Assembly: GCF_031458255.1 (NCBI RefSeq)
Contig: NZ_JAVDYC010000001.1
Span: 8,356,501-8,420,500, forward strand
DNA length: 64,000 bases
Direction of reading: 5' to 3'
From: Catenuloplanes niger
GTDB taxonomy: Bacteria > Actinomycetota > Actinomycetes > Mycobacteriales > Micromonosporaceae
The notes below the pieces were generated by a model. It saw only the letters and a program-made list of their open reading frames with translations, did not search any database and was not told the origin of the DNA. A program made the translations under genes and the position numbers. The number at the start of each line of letters is the position of its first letter. The first letter of the stretch is position 1. Positions 15,937 to 24,609 of this stretch are shown here, piece by piece.

Positions 15937-16947
15937 GTGCTGTCACGTCTGTTTCGCCGCGGCCCGCGCCCGGAACCGCCGATCATCGACGCCGACCCGG
16001 CCATGGACGATCTCGGGCTGCGGGCGGCCCGCGACCGGGCGCACACGACCGGTGACTGGACCGCGCTGCGCGACGTGGTCGCGGAGACCGGCACCGACTG
16101 GGAACGGCGCACGTTCCGGCTGCGGGTGCTCGGCGAGGACGCCTCGACCGCCGAGGGCGCCTGGCTCGACGACTGGCAGGAGGCCGCGCCGGACGACCCG
16201 GCCGCCGCGCTGATCTACGCGGAGTCGCTGCACCGCCGGGCCGCCAAGGCACGCGGCGGCGCGTCCGCGCGCAACACCACGCGCGAGCAGTTCGCCGAGT
16301 TCCAGGCGCTGTCCGCCCAGGCCGTCAGCGCCGCCCGCCGCGCGCTGGACCTGGCCGGCCCGGACGATCCCAGCCCGCTGATCCTCCTGCTCAACGGCGC
16401 GTTCGCGGGCCGCACCGTGGACACGCCCGAGTTCGACGCGCAGGCGACCGAGGCCCGCCGTCGCTCCCCGTACCACTTCGAGCTGCACCTGACGCTGGTC
16501 AGCCTGTACTGCGAGAAGTGGTACGGCTCGCACGCCCGGATGTTCGAGGCGGCCCGCACCGTGGCCGAGGGCGCCCCGGCCGGCGCGAACGCGGTCATGC
16601 TCCCGTACCTGGCGCACTTCGAGTACGCGATGCGCGAGTTCGGCTGGGACCGCCGCGACCGCACGTCCCTCGCCGCCGTCGCCACCTACTTCCAGCGCCG
16701 CGAGATCCGCGACGAACTCGACACCTGGGCCGCGAAGTGGCGCGCCGGCGCACCGCACCCGCCGGGCCGCGCCATGACCTGCCGCCACTGGCTCGCGCTC
16801 GCCGCCTTCCTCGGCCGCCGCAAGGACCTGGCCCGCGCCACCTTCGCCGAGATCGGCACCCACCACGGCGGCACCCCGGCCTGGGGCTACTTCCTCCCCG
16901 GCGCCGGCAGCGGCTTCCTGGCCGCCTGGGAGTGGGCACACGAGTAG
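15937..16947 (+). CDS. Hypothetical TPR-like helical repeat protein
   Basis: 336 residues from GTG 15937. It is mainly helical and rich in paired aromatic/Ala positions (SPYHFELHLTLVSLYCEKWY, HARMFEAARTVAEGAP). This suggests tetratricopeptide-like repeats, as in DUF4034-type proteins that are often abundant in sporulating actinomycetes. No signal peptide or catalytic motif is visible. It is divergent from the DICT gene by 85 bp. No named function. Confidence 0.7.
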   Translation: MLSRLFRRGPRPEPPIIDADPAMDDLGLRAARDRAHTTGDWTALRDVVAETGTDWERRTFRLRVLGEDASTAEGAWLDDWQEAAPDDPAAALIYAESLHRRAAKARGGASARNTTREQFAEFQALSAQAVSAARRALDLAGPDDPSPLILLLNGAFAGRTVDTPEFDAQATEARRRSPYHFELHLTLVSLYCEKWYGSHARMFEAARTVAEGAPAGANAVMLPYLAHFEYAMREFGWDRRDRTSLAAVATYFQRREIRDELDTWAAKWRAGAPHPPGRAMTCRHWLALAAFLGRRKDLARATFAEIGTHHGGTPAWGYFLPGAGSGFLAAWEWAHE

Positions 16948-16961
16948 GACCACGCGAACGA

Positions 16962-17025
16962 TCTCCCGCTTCCGGCGTGGTGCGCGGCCCGCACGTCCCC
17001 GCGGGTCAACCGCGCGGCGGCCGCC
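16962..17025 (+). repeat. Dispersed intergenic repeat, copy 1
   Basis: Begins TCTCCCGCTTCCGGCGTGGT and continues through CCCGCACG and CGCGGG blocks into a GGCGGCC-rich end. Related copies lie at 19639-19696 (minus), 33521-33588 (minus) and 40508-40575 (plus), all in gene-free gaps just after a stop codon or near one. Confidence 0.6.
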
Positions 17026-17087
17026 GGGCCGTCGACCGGGTCGTCGAGGATCGTGGTGGCCGTCCGGAGTGGCCGGTCGGTGACACG

Positions 17088-17537
17088 ATGGCGGGCGTGC
17101 GAAACGAGGCGTTCTACTCGACGGCCGCGCAGGTGCTGCCGGCACTGCTGATCGCGCTGCTGGTGCAGATGAGCGCCGTGCTGCGCGCGCACCTGCGGGT
17201 GTTCGCGCACTACGCGGCCTCGAACTCGCCGGACCGGCCCGGATCGTACTTCTCCGATCCCGAGGAGAAGCGGCTGGTCGTGGACGTCCTGACGGCGAAC
17301 GCGTTCCGGCGGTGGATCCGCAACGGCGTGCTGGGCGGCACGCTGATCGTCGTCGGCGAGGCGTCGGCCGTGGCCGTCCTGGTCGCCGGCACCGACGGCT
17401 GGCTGCCGCTGGTGGCCGGGCCGGTGTGCGTGGTGGCGATCCTGGTGTCGACGGTCCTGGCCGCGTGGCTGCCGATCTCGCAGCTGCGGAAGATGGCACT
17501 CCTCGACCGCAACCAGGCGCGCGGTCGCGGCCGGTGA
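17088..17537 (+). CDS. Hypothetical membrane protein (149 aa, three helices)
   Basis: 149 residues from ATG 17088 (a GTG at 17097 is an alternative). One hydrophobic helix is near the N-terminus (AAQVLPALLIALLVQMSAVL) and two are in the second half (GTLIVVGEASAVAVLVAG and LVAGPVCVVAILVSTVLAAW). A charged loop containing SYFSDPEEKRLVVDVL lies between them. I do not recognise the family; proteins of this plan with an N-terminal NEAFYSTAAQVLPALLIA start occur as stand-alone genes in Streptomyces relatives. Convergent with the TetR gene. Confidence 0.65.
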   Translation: MAGVRNEAFYSTAAQVLPALLIALLVQMSAVLRAHLRVFAHYAASNSPDRPGSYFSDPEEKRLVVDVLTANAFRRWIRNGVLGGTLIVVGEASAVAVLVAGTDGWLPLVAGPVCVVAILVSTVLAAWLPISQLRKMALLDRNQARGRGR

Positions 17538-17561
17538 CACGGTTGCCGGGCGGTCGGCCGG

Positions 17562-18233
17562 TCAGGGGCGGGGGAGCACGCCCAGGAGGGTGGCGGTCAG
17601 CGCCGGCCGCAGGTAGTCCTCCAGGCTCAGGTGGAAGCCGGCCAGGTCGGGTTCGGCCCGGTAGACGGCCTGCATGCTGGGCGGCGGCGTGCTGTACGCG
17701 GGCAGCGCGCCGGCCGTGAGCATGGTCTGCAGGCTGAACATCGATGCGTTGTCGCCGAGCTCCGGCAGGTACTTCCGGACCAGCGCGGTCATGGTCGTCA
17801 GGCGTTCCAGGGAGGCGCGCTTGTAACGCGTCGCGACCTCGACGGACACGTTGTGCTCGAGGACGCCGGTCTGCGCGCCGAAGAGGTCGCACATCACCAC
17901 CCGTCGGGCGAGCGAGCCGCTGAGGATCTCGGCCACGGCCGCCGCCCGGTCGGCCATGGGCAGTTCCACGTCGATGCCGGCGGCCAGCTCGGCGGCCAGC
18001 TCGGTCAGCCACTGCCGCAGGAAGTGGTCCAGCAGTTCGAGCAGCACCGCCTCGCGGGACTCGAAGTAGCGCAGCACGTTCGGCTTCGCCAGGCCCACGC
18101 GGCGGCACAGCTCGTTGAGGGTGACCGCGGCCACGGGCATCTCGTCGAGCATCGCCGACGCCGTGTCGAGGATGGCCCGCCGGCGGATCTCCCGCTGCTC
18201 TTCGGTTCGCGCCCGCTGGAACGTCACGATCAT
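17562..18233 (-). CDS. TetR-family repressor next to an SDR gene
   Basis: 223 residues with the N-terminal helix-turn-helix at about 38-60 (TLNELCRRVGLAKPNVLRYF) and a ligand domain of the TetR_C type. The ATG is at 18233, right at the edge of a triple operator shared with the divergent short-chain dehydrogenase. The pair is a textbook substrate-induced detoxification arrangement; the inducer is unknown. Confidence 0.9.
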   Translation of the reverse strand: MIVTFQRARTEEQREIRRRAILDTASAMLDEMPVAAVTLNELCRRVGLAKPNVLRYFESREAVLLELLDHFLRQWLTELAAELAAGIDVELPMADRAAAVAEILSGSLARRVVMCDLFGAQTGVLEHNVSVEVATRYKRASLERLTTMTALVRKYLPELGDNASMFSLQTMLTAGALPAYSTPPPSMQAVYRAEPDLAGFHLSLEDYLRPALTATLLGVLPRP

Positions 18234-18244
18234 CAGCCTAACTT

Positions 18245-18318
18245 AAGTACCTCCGGTACGTTGACCAAAGTACCGGAGGTACTTTATCGTCGACGTAGCA
18301 AGATACCTCCGGTACTTT
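18245..18318. promoter_or_regulatory. Three TetR operators between tetR and SDR genes
   Basis: Three copies of AAGTACCTCCGGTAC-type sites: 18245-18262, 18267-18285 (AAAGTACC-GGA-GGTACTTT, near-perfect palindrome) and 18300-18318 (AAGATACCTCCGGTACTTT). They cover the whole 103-bp divergent intergenic region, so both promoters should be repressed together. Confidence 0.85.
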
Positions 18319-18336
18319 AAAGCTAGGGAGCTCGCC

Positions 18337-19275
18337 ATGGGTACGAAGTGGACGACCGCGGACATCCCGGACCAGCACGGCCGGGTGGCCGTGGTGACCG
18401 GGGCCAACACCGGCCTGGGGTACGAGACGGCCAAGGCGCTCGCCGGGCGGGGCGCGTCCGTGGTGCTCGCCGTGCGCGACGTCGCGAAGGGGCGGCTGGC
18501 CGCGACCCGGATGGGTGGTGACGTGACCGTGCAGGCGCTGGACCTGACCTCGCTCGACTCGGTCCGGTCCGCCGCGGCGGCACTGCGGTCCCGGCTCGGC
18601 CGGATCGACCTGCTGATCAACAACGCCGGCGTGATGTACACCCCGAAACGGACCACCCGGGACGGCTTCGAGATGCAGTTCGGCACCAACCACCTCGGCC
18701 ACTTCGCGCTCACCGGGCTGCTGCTGGACCTGATGCTGCCGGTCGCCGGCTCCCGGGTGGTGACGGTCAGCAGCACCGGCCACCGCATCCGGGCCGCGAT
18801 CCACTTCGACGACCTGCAGTGGGAGCGGTCGTACAGCCGGGCCGGCGCCTACGGCCAGTCGAAGCTGGCCAACCTGATGTTCACGTACGAACTGCAGCGC
18901 CGGCTCGCCGCGCGCGGCACGACCGTCGCGGTGGCCGCGCACCCCGGCCTGTCGAGCACCGAGCTCACCCGCAACACGCCCGCGGCCTTCCGGCTCCCGA
19001 TCGACTTGCTGGCGCCGATGGTCACCCAGACACCGGAGATGGGTGCGCTGCCCACGCTGCGCGCCGCCACCGACCCCGCGGTGCTCGGCGGCCAGTACTA
19101 CGGGCCCGGCGGCCGCAACGAGATCATGGGCCACCCGCGCCCGGTCCTGTCCAGCCCGGAGTCCTACGACGTGACGATCCAGCAGCGCCTGTGGGCCGCC
19201 TCCGAGGACCTCACCGGCGTACGGTTCCCCGTCGTCCGCCCCGCCCGCGAATCCGGACCGGTCCTGGCCGCGTAG
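18337..19275 (+). CDS. Short-chain dehydrogenase/reductase (retinol dehydrogenase-like)
   Basis: 312 residues. The Rossmann start VVTGANTGLGYETAKALAGR binds NADP(H) (TGxxxGxG). It is followed by LLINNAGVM, the catalytic Ser in VTVSSTGHRI and YGQSKLAN (Tyr and Lys). Length and the extended loop around HFDDLQWERSYS put it in the retinol dehydrogenase/protochlorophyllide-reductase-like subgroup. It probably reduces a carbonyl in a xenobiotic or secondary metabolite; the substrate is unknown. It is controlled by the adjacent TetR protein through three operators. Confidence 0.92.
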   Translation: MGTKWTTADIPDQHGRVAVVTGANTGLGYETAKALAGRGASVVLAVRDVAKGRLAATRMGGDVTVQALDLTSLDSVRSAAAALRSRLGRIDLLINNAGVMYTPKRTTRDGFEMQFGTNHLGHFALTGLLLDLMLPVAGSRVVTVSSTGHRIRAAIHFDDLQWERSYSRAGAYGQSKLANLMFTYELQRRLAARGTTVAVAAHPGLSSTELTRNTPAAFRLPIDLLAPMVTQTPEMGALPTLRAATDPAVLGGQYYGPGGRNEIMGHPRPVLSSPESYDVTIQQRLWAASEDLTGVRFPVVRPARESGPVLAA

Positions 19276-19638
19276 CCGGCACCCGGCAACGGGCTCGTCG
19301 AGTGCGGTCCCCGCGGTGGCGGTCGGTGCGGTTACCGTCCGCGGGCCGGTACCGGCACGGGCGACGCGGCTCCACCCGCGCCGAACCGAGCCGTCCCGTG
19401 CCGAGCCGTCCCGTGCCGAGCCGTCCCGTGCCGAGCCGTCCCGTGCCGAGCCGTTCCGTGCCGTGCCGGAACCGGCGGCGTGCCGGTTGCTGTGCCGTCC
19501 CGTGCCGTGCCGGAACCGGCGGCTTGCCGGTGGCCGTCCCGTGTCGAGCCGGAGCCGGCGGCGTGCCGGTGGCCGGTCCCGTGTGCTCGTCCGGGCCACC
19601 CGCGGAACCGGCTCCGACGCGGCGGCCGAGCGGCGGCG
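19276..19638. repeat. Tandem repeats between two SDR genes
   Basis: From about 19387 to 19465 there are five copies of a 15-bp unit (GCCGTCCCGTGCCGA). From 19460 to 19600 a longer degenerate unit follows (CCGGAACCGGCGGCGTGCCG, three to four copies about 40-45 bp apart). All six frames here are simple-sequence noise. No gene is visible between the SDR stop at 19275 and the dispersed repeat at 19639. Confidence 0.75.
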
Positions 19639-19696
19639 GAGGCCGCCGCGGGTTTGCCCGCGGGAGCATGCGGGCCGCACCACGCCGGGAGCGGGA
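19639..19696 (-). repeat. Dispersed intergenic repeat, copy 2
   Basis: In reverse orientation it reads TCCCGCTCCCGGCGTGGTGC, then GGCCCGCATGCTCCCGCGGG, then a GGCGGCCTCCG end. Same family as copies at 16962, 33521 and 40508. It lies 57 bp past the stop of the leftward SDR gene. Confidence 0.65.
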
Positions 19697-19753
19697 AAAT
19701 GGGGGTCCGGCTCGGTGTTCGCGCCCGGCGGGCGACGTTCGTGGGGCGGTGTC

Positions 19754-20557
19754 TCAGGCGTCCGTGGCCGTGTGGTGGCCGAGGCGGCGGTTCACCGCGC
19801 CGGTGGCGCGGACGACGGTGGCGCGGGGCAGGAACCGGGCGACCACGGTCTGGGCGCGGTGCAGTGGCCGGCCCGGGTACGAGTTGAGGCGGCCGCGGGC
19901 GAAGTCGTCGAGGGTTTTCGCGGCCACCCGGTCCGGGGAGTCGGTGACGCGCGGGTCCATGACCGCGGTGGTGCCGTCGAAGAAGCCGGTGTCGACCGCG
20001 CCCGGGTGGGCCGCCATCACCCGGACGCCGCTGTCCCGGAGCTCGTGCGCGAGCGCCTCGGTGAACGACAGCACGAACGCCTTCGTGGCCGCGTAACCGG
20101 CCTGGTACGGCATCGGCTGGAACGCGGCCGTGGACGAGACGTTGATGATGCCGCCGCGGCCCCGGGCCACCATCTGCCCGCCGATCGCGTGGGTGAGCGC
20201 CATCAGCCCGTGCACGTTGAGGTCGACGGTGGCGCGCTGCGGCCCGTACGGGCGGTGCAGGAACGGCCCCACCGTACCCGCGCCGGCGTTGTTGATCAGC
20301 AGGTCGATCGTGATGCCGCGCGCCGCCAGCTCGCGCACCACGAGCGCCGGGCCGTCCGGTGTGCTCAGGTCCGCGGCGAGCGGGTGGACGTCGACGGGGT
20401 GCCGGGCGCGGATCTCGGCGGCGAGCGCGTCGAGTGCGTCGGCCGACCGGGCCAGCGGCACGACGTGTGCGCCGCGCCGGGCCAGTTCGCGGGCGGATGC
20501 CCGGCCGATGCCCCTCGACGCACCGGTGACGAGCGCGGTGATGCCGGTGTAGTCCAT
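19754..20557 (-). CDS. Short-chain dehydrogenase/reductase (classical SDR)
   Basis: 267 residues from ATG 20557, preceded by GAAAGGAAT. Cofactor motif TGASRGIGRASARELARRG near residue 11, LLINNAGAG, the catalytic Ser in GIINVSSTAAF, and YAATKAFVLSF (Tyr/Lys). The C-terminus RRLGHHTATDA is basic. It matches the DltE/YdfG-type SDR group that often carries a lipid or polyketide substrate. It is divergent from a MarR gene with two identical palindromes between them, so it is probably induced by a small phenolic or oxidant ligand of that MarR protein. Confidence 0.92.
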   Translation of the reverse strand: MDYTGITALVTGASRGIGRASARELARRGAHVVPLARSADALDALAAEIRARHPVDVHPLAADLSTPDGPALVVRELAARGITIDLLINNAGAGTVGPFLHRPYGPQRATVDLNVHGLMALTHAIGGQMVARGRGGIINVSSTAAFQPMPYQAGYAATKAFVLSFTEALAHELRDSGVRVMAAHPGAVDTGFFDGTTAVMDPRVTDSPDRVAAKTLDDFARGRLNSYPGRPLHRAQTVVARFLPRATVVRATGAVNRRLGHHTATDA

Positions 20558-20566
20558 GGGATTCCT

Positions 20567-20615
20567 TTCGAGACTCGAAGTAATTCGCACCGTAACACAT
20601 ACTTCGAGACTCGAA
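20567..20615. promoter_or_regulatory. Two identical MarR operators
   Basis: TTCGAGACTCGAA occurs at 20567-20579 and again at 20603-20615, 36 bp apart, in the 78-bp gap between the SDR and MarR genes. Each is a perfect 6-bp dyad with one central base. Position over both promoters indicates joint repression. Confidence 0.85.
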
Positions 20616-20635
20616 ACATCGCTAGGATGGGCGGC

Positions 20636-21052
20636 ATGGATCTGCTCGCCGTGGTCGCCGCCGCCTTCGAGATCGAGATGCGGACCACCGAGCGGCTGAC
20701 CGGGTTCCTGGCCGAGCACCGGCTCACCCCGGCCACCGCGCACGCGCTCTGGGCGATCGATCCGGCCGAGCCGCCGCCGTCGATGAAGGTGATGACCGAC
20801 CGGCTGCACTGCAACGCGCCCAACCTGACGTTTCTGGCGAACCAGCTGATCGACCGCGGCCTGGTCACCCGGGACACCGACCCGGCGGACCGCCGCTCCC
20901 GGGTGCTGGCGCTGACCACGCGCGGCCGGGACGTTCGTGCCGAGCTGATCCGGGCGACGCTGGCGATCACGCCCTACGCCATGCTGGACTCCGACGAGAT
21001 CGCACAGCTGAAGGACCTGCTGGGCCGCGTAATGGACGCGTCCGCCGGGTAA
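20636..21052 (+). CDS. MarR-family transcriptional regulator
   Basis: 138 residues. The winged helix-turn-helix reads MKVMTDRLHCNAPNLTFLAN then QLIDRGLVTRDTDPADRRSR, the DxRxxR wing signature of MarR proteins. It is shorter at the N-terminus than average and contains a single Cys (in LHCNA), which could act as an oxidation switch; that is inference. Start taken at ATG 20636; the ATG nine bases upstream (20627) is also possible. Confidence 0.88.
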   Translation: MDLLAVVAAAFEIEMRTTERLTGFLAEHRLTPATAHALWAIDPAEPPPSMKVMTDRLHCNAPNLTFLANQLIDRGLVTRDTDPADRRSRVLALTTRGRDVRAELIRATLAITPYAMLDSDEIAQLKDLLGRVMDASAG

Positions 21053-21084
21053 GAGGCTGCGGACTCCGCACCGAAAGGACTCGC

Positions 21085-22089
21085 ATGCTGGAGGTATCCG
21101 CGCTCGGCTGGGCGCTGACGATCGGCACCATCGTGGCGCTCCTCGCCATCGACCTGATGGCCGGCTGGCTCCGCCCGCACGCGGTCGGTTTCCGGGAGGC
21201 GACGGCCTGGTCCGTCGCCTACATCGCGGCCGCGCTCGTGTTCGGCCTGATCTTCGCGTCGCAGGTCGGCTGGGAGTACGGCACCGAGTACTTCGCGGGC
21301 TACATCGTCGAGAAGAGCCTCTCGATCGACAACCTGTTCGTCTTCGTCATCATCATCAGCACGTTCGCGGTGCCGGTCGAGCACCAGCACAAGGTGCTCA
21401 CGTTCGGCATCCTGGCCGCGCTCGTGCTGCGCGTCATCTTCATCGCGCTCGGTGCGGCGCTGCTGTCGCTGTTCTCGTTCATGTTCCTGATCTTCGGCCT
21501 GGTGCTGATCTGGACCGCGGTCCAGCTGTTCCGGCACCGCAACGAGGACCCGGACGTGGAGGACAACGGCCTGGTCAAGGTGGCCCGGAAAGTGCTGCCG
21601 ACCACCACGGAGTACCACGACGGCCACCTGTTCGCCCGGGTCGACGGCCGCCGGGTCGCCACACCACTGTTCATCGTGCTCATCTCCATCGCCGGCACCG
21701 ACCTGCTGTTCGCGCTCGACTCGATCCCGGCCGTGTTCGGTGTGACCGAGGAGGCGTACATCGTCTTCGTCGCGAACGCGTTCGCGCTGCTCGGCCTGCG
21801 CGCCCTGTTCTTCCTGGTCAAGGGCCTGCTGGACCGGCTGGTCTACCTGTCCGTCGGGCTCGCGGTGATCCTCGCGTTCATCGGCGTCAAGCTGATCCTG
21901 CACTGGGCACACGACCTGAGCGACGCGGTCCCCACGGTCTCCACGCCGCTGTCGCTCTCCGTCATCGTCGGCGTGCTGTTCATCGCGATCGTCGCCAGCC
22001 TGATCAAGGTCCGCCGCGACCCGTCCGCCACCGCACATGCCGGCTCGCTGCGCGTCCGGTCCCGCCCGCAGGACCGCGAGGAGCGGTAA
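21085..22089 (+). CDS. TerC/Alx-family integral membrane protein
   Basis: 334 residues with about nine hydrophobic helices. The diagnostic phrases of the TerC family are present: YIVEKSLSIDNLFVFVIII in the third helix, with the conserved acidic pair, and GTDLLFALDSIPAVFGVTEE in the second half. TerC/Alx proteins export Mn(II) or help metal loading of exported enzymes. The C-terminal tail is basic and cytoplasmic. It starts 32 bp after the MarR stop, so it may be co-transcribed. I see no yybP-ykoY-type leader in that gap. Confidence 0.92.
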   Translation: MLEVSALGWALTIGTIVALLAIDLMAGWLRPHAVGFREATAWSVAYIAAALVFGLIFASQVGWEYGTEYFAGYIVEKSLSIDNLFVFVIIISTFAVPVEHQHKVLTFGILAALVLRVIFIALGAALLSLFSFMFLIFGLVLIWTAVQLFRHRNEDPDVEDNGLVKVARKVLPTTTEYHDGHLFARVDGRRVATPLFIVLISIAGTDLLFALDSIPAVFGVTEEAYIVFVANAFALLGLRALFFLVKGLLDRLVYLSVGLAVILAFIGVKLILHWAHDLSDAVPTVSTPLSLSVIVGVLFIAIVASLIKVRRDPSATAHAGSLRVRSRPQDREER

Positions 22090-22309
22090 CCGGCCCGCCC
22101 GCCCGGCGTGGCTCCCCGGTCACATCGGGATCCGCCGCGATCCGAACCCCGGTGCGACCTGGCCTTCACACTCCGCGGCTCGGCCGAGACGAGAGTCCGG
22201 GCCGAGCCGCGGCGCGCCCGCAAGGTCGCCGCGGAACCGGACGGCTGGGATGCGGCCGCGGGACCCGGGTTCGCCGGCCCGGATGCCCGCGGCGCGAACG
22301 GCGGTTCGG

Positions 22310-24562
22310 TCAGGCGACCGGTTCCAGCCGGACCACGATCTCCTTGGACGTCGGCGTGTGCGACAGCTCCGCCGTGGAGTCCAGCGGGACCAGCACGTTC
22401 GCCTCCGGGAAGTAGGCGCCCGCGCAGCCGGCCGCGATCGGGTACTCCACCAGCCGGAAGCCGGGCGCGCGTCGTTCCACGCCGTCCTTCCACTCGGACA
22501 CGATGTCCACCATCGACCCGTCCGTCAGGCCCAGCGCCGCCAGGTCCTTCGCGCTGACGAACACCACGCGCCGCCCGCCGGAGATGCCCCGGTAGCGATC
22601 GTCCATCCCGTAGATCGTGGTGTTGTACTGGTCGTGGCTGCGCATCGTCTGCAGCATCAGCCGGCCGGGCGGCAGGTGGCGCTCGACGATCGTGTTGACC
22701 GTGAAGTGCGCCTTGCGGTCCGGCGTGCGGAACTCGCGGCTGTCCCGTGGCCCGTGCGGCAGCGTGAAGCCCTCCCGCGGCGTCACCTTGGCCTCGTAGT
22801 CGTCGAAGCCCGGCACCACCTTCGCGATCACCTCGCGAATCGCCGGGTAGGACGCCTCCCACGACGACCACGGCAGCTGCGAGGCGGAGAGCGTCGCCTG
22901 CGCCAGCCGGGAGATGATCGCCAGCTCGGACAACAGGTCGGGGGAGGCGGGCGCGAGCCGGCCCGTGGACGCGTGCACGGCCGACATCGAGTCCTCGACC
23001 GTGACGAACCCGGCCGGGTCCCGCTCGGTGCGGCCGAGGCACGGCAGGATCAGCGAGACCCGGCCGGGCGTGACGTGCGTGCGGTTCAGCTTCGTGGACA
23101 CGTGCACGGTCATGTCGCAGGACGCGAGCGCGGCCAGCGTGACGTCGGTGTCCGGGGCCGCGGCGGCGAAGTTGCCGCCGAGCGCCATGAAGAACCGGGC
23201 CCGGCCGTCGCGCATCGCCCGGATCGCGTCGACCACCGCGAACCCGTGCCTGCGCGGCACCTCGATGCCCAGCTCACGCTCGATGTTGTCGACCCACGGC
23301 GGCGGGCTCTCGATGATGCCCATGGTGCGGTCGCCCTGCACGTTGCTGTGCCCGCGGACCGGGCACAGGCCGGCGCCCGGCTTGCCGATCATGCCGCGCA
23401 GCAGCTGCACGTTGACGACCTCGCGGATCGTCGGCACCGAGTCGGAGCGCTGGGTCAGGCCCATCGCCCAGCAGACGATGGTGCCCTCGGACTCCGCCAT
23501 CAGGCGCGCGACCTGCTCGATCTGCGCGCGCTCCAGACCGGTCTGGGTCTCGATGACGTCCCAGTCCACGGTGGCGCGGGCGGCGGCGTACTCCGCGAAG
23601 CCCGCGGTGTGCGCCTCGATGAACTCGCGGTCCGCGTGCGGCAGCAGCAGGTGCCCGAGCGCGGCGAACAGCGGCAGGTCCCCGCCGACCTTGATCTGCA
23701 GGTAGTGGTCGGCGAGCGACGTGCCCTTGCCGACCACGCCGTCCGGGGCCTGCGGGTTCTTGAACCGCAGCAGGCCGGCCTCGAGCAGCGGGTTGACCGC
23801 GACGATGGTGGCGCCGGCCTTCTTCGCCTTCTCCAGCGCGGTCAGCATGCGCGGGTGGTTCGTGCCCGGGTTCTGGCCGACCACGATGATCAACTTTGCC
23901 CGGTGCACGTCCTCGAGCGTGACCGAGCCCTTGCCGATGCCGATCGTCTGCATCAGCGCCACCCCGGACGACTCGTGGCACATGTTCGAGCAGTCCGGCA
24001 GGTTGTTCGTGCCGTACGCCCGGACGAACAGCTGGTAGGCGAACGCGGCCTCGTTCGAGGTGCGTCCGCTGGTGTAGAAGACGGACTGGTCCGGCTCGAC
24101 CGCGTTGAGCTGCGCGGCGATCGTGTCGAAGGCCGCGCCCCAGCCGATCGGCTCGTAGTGGTCGCTGTCCGCCCGCTTGATCATCGGGGTGGTCAGCCGC
24201 CCCTGCTGGCCGAGCCAGTAGTCGGACCGGCCCGCCAGCTCGGATATGGAGTGCCGGGCGAAGAACTCCGGCGTGATCCGCCGCAGCGTCGCCTCCTCGG
24301 CGACGGCCTTGGCACCGTTCTCGCAGAACTCGAAGTGGCTGCGCTTGTCCGGGGCGGGCTCCGGCCACGCGCACCCCGGGCAGTCGAAACCACCGGCCTG
24401 GTTCAGCTTCAGCAGGGTGAGTGCGCTGCGGCGAACCCCCATCTGCTGCTGCGCGGCCGCCAGCCCGTGCAGGACGCCGGGCACCCCGGCCGCGGCCTGC
24501 TTCGGCGGTGCCACATGGAGATCGCGGTCTCCGACGTCGTCGGTGGGAGCGTTCTTGGCCAT
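22310..24562 (-). CDS. FdhF/YdeP-family molybdopterin oxidoreductase
   Basis: 750 residues of the FdhF/YdeP branch of the DMSO-reductase superfamily. Marks: DCPGCAWPEP near residue 60 (atypical Fe-S/Cys region), SVFYTSGRTSNEAAFAYQLF, DCSNMCHESSGVALMQTIGI, IIVVGQNPGTNHPRML, and the C-terminal MoCo domain with RSHDQYNTTIYGMDDRYRG. E. coli YdeP supports acid resistance, and related proteins may act on formate or other small acids; the substrate is unknown here. No Tat signal is seen, so it is cytoplasmic. No FdhD or MoCo biosynthesis gene is nearby. Confidence 0.9.
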   Translation of the reverse strand: MAKNAPTDDVGDRDLHVAPPKQAAAGVPGVLHGLAAAQQQMGVRRSALTLLKLNQAGGFDCPGCAWPEPAPDKRSHFEFCENGAKAVAEEATLRRITPEFFARHSISELAGRSDYWLGQQGRLTTPMIKRADSDHYEPIGWGAAFDTIAAQLNAVEPDQSVFYTSGRTSNEAAFAYQLFVRAYGTNNLPDCSNMCHESSGVALMQTIGIGKGSVTLEDVHRAKLIIVVGQNPGTNHPRMLTALEKAKKAGATIVAVNPLLEAGLLRFKNPQAPDGVVGKGTSLADHYLQIKVGGDLPLFAALGHLLLPHADREFIEAHTAGFAEYAAARATVDWDVIETQTGLERAQIEQVARLMAESEGTIVCWAMGLTQRSDSVPTIREVVNVQLLRGMIGKPGAGLCPVRGHSNVQGDRTMGIIESPPPWVDNIERELGIEVPRRHGFAVVDAIRAMRDGRARFFMALGGNFAAAAPDTDVTLAALASCDMTVHVSTKLNRTHVTPGRVSLILPCLGRTERDPAGFVTVEDSMSAVHASTGRLAPASPDLLSELAIISRLAQATLSASQLPWSSWEASYPAIREVIAKVVPGFDDYEAKVTPREGFTLPHGPRDSREFRTPDRKAHFTVNTIVERHLPPGRLMLQTMRSHDQYNTTIYGMDDRYRGISGGRRVVFVSAKDLAALGLTDGSMVDIVSEWKDGVERRAPGFRLVEYPIAAGCAGAYFPEANVLVPLDSTAELSHTPTSKEIVVRLEPVA

Positions 24563-24609
24563 GCGTGAGACCTTATGCCGGAAGAGATCCTTTTCGCACT
24601 AGTCGCCCT

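Noticed and set aside
19332-20600. 422-codon minus-strand frame joining the SDR gene with the tandem repeats
   Set aside because: It is in a different frame from the SDR enzyme motifs and reads the 15-bp repeats as Arg/His/Gly noise.
21053-21084. yybP-ykoY-type Mn riboswitch before the TerC gene
   Set aside because: Only 32 bp separate the MarR stop and the TerC start, too short for such a leader.
22037-24568. 843-codon frame on the plus strand opposite the molybdoenzyme gene
   Set aside because: Its translation is Arg/Ala/His-rich low-complexity protein and mirrors the third positions of the real leftward gene, which has clear FdhF/YdeP motifs.
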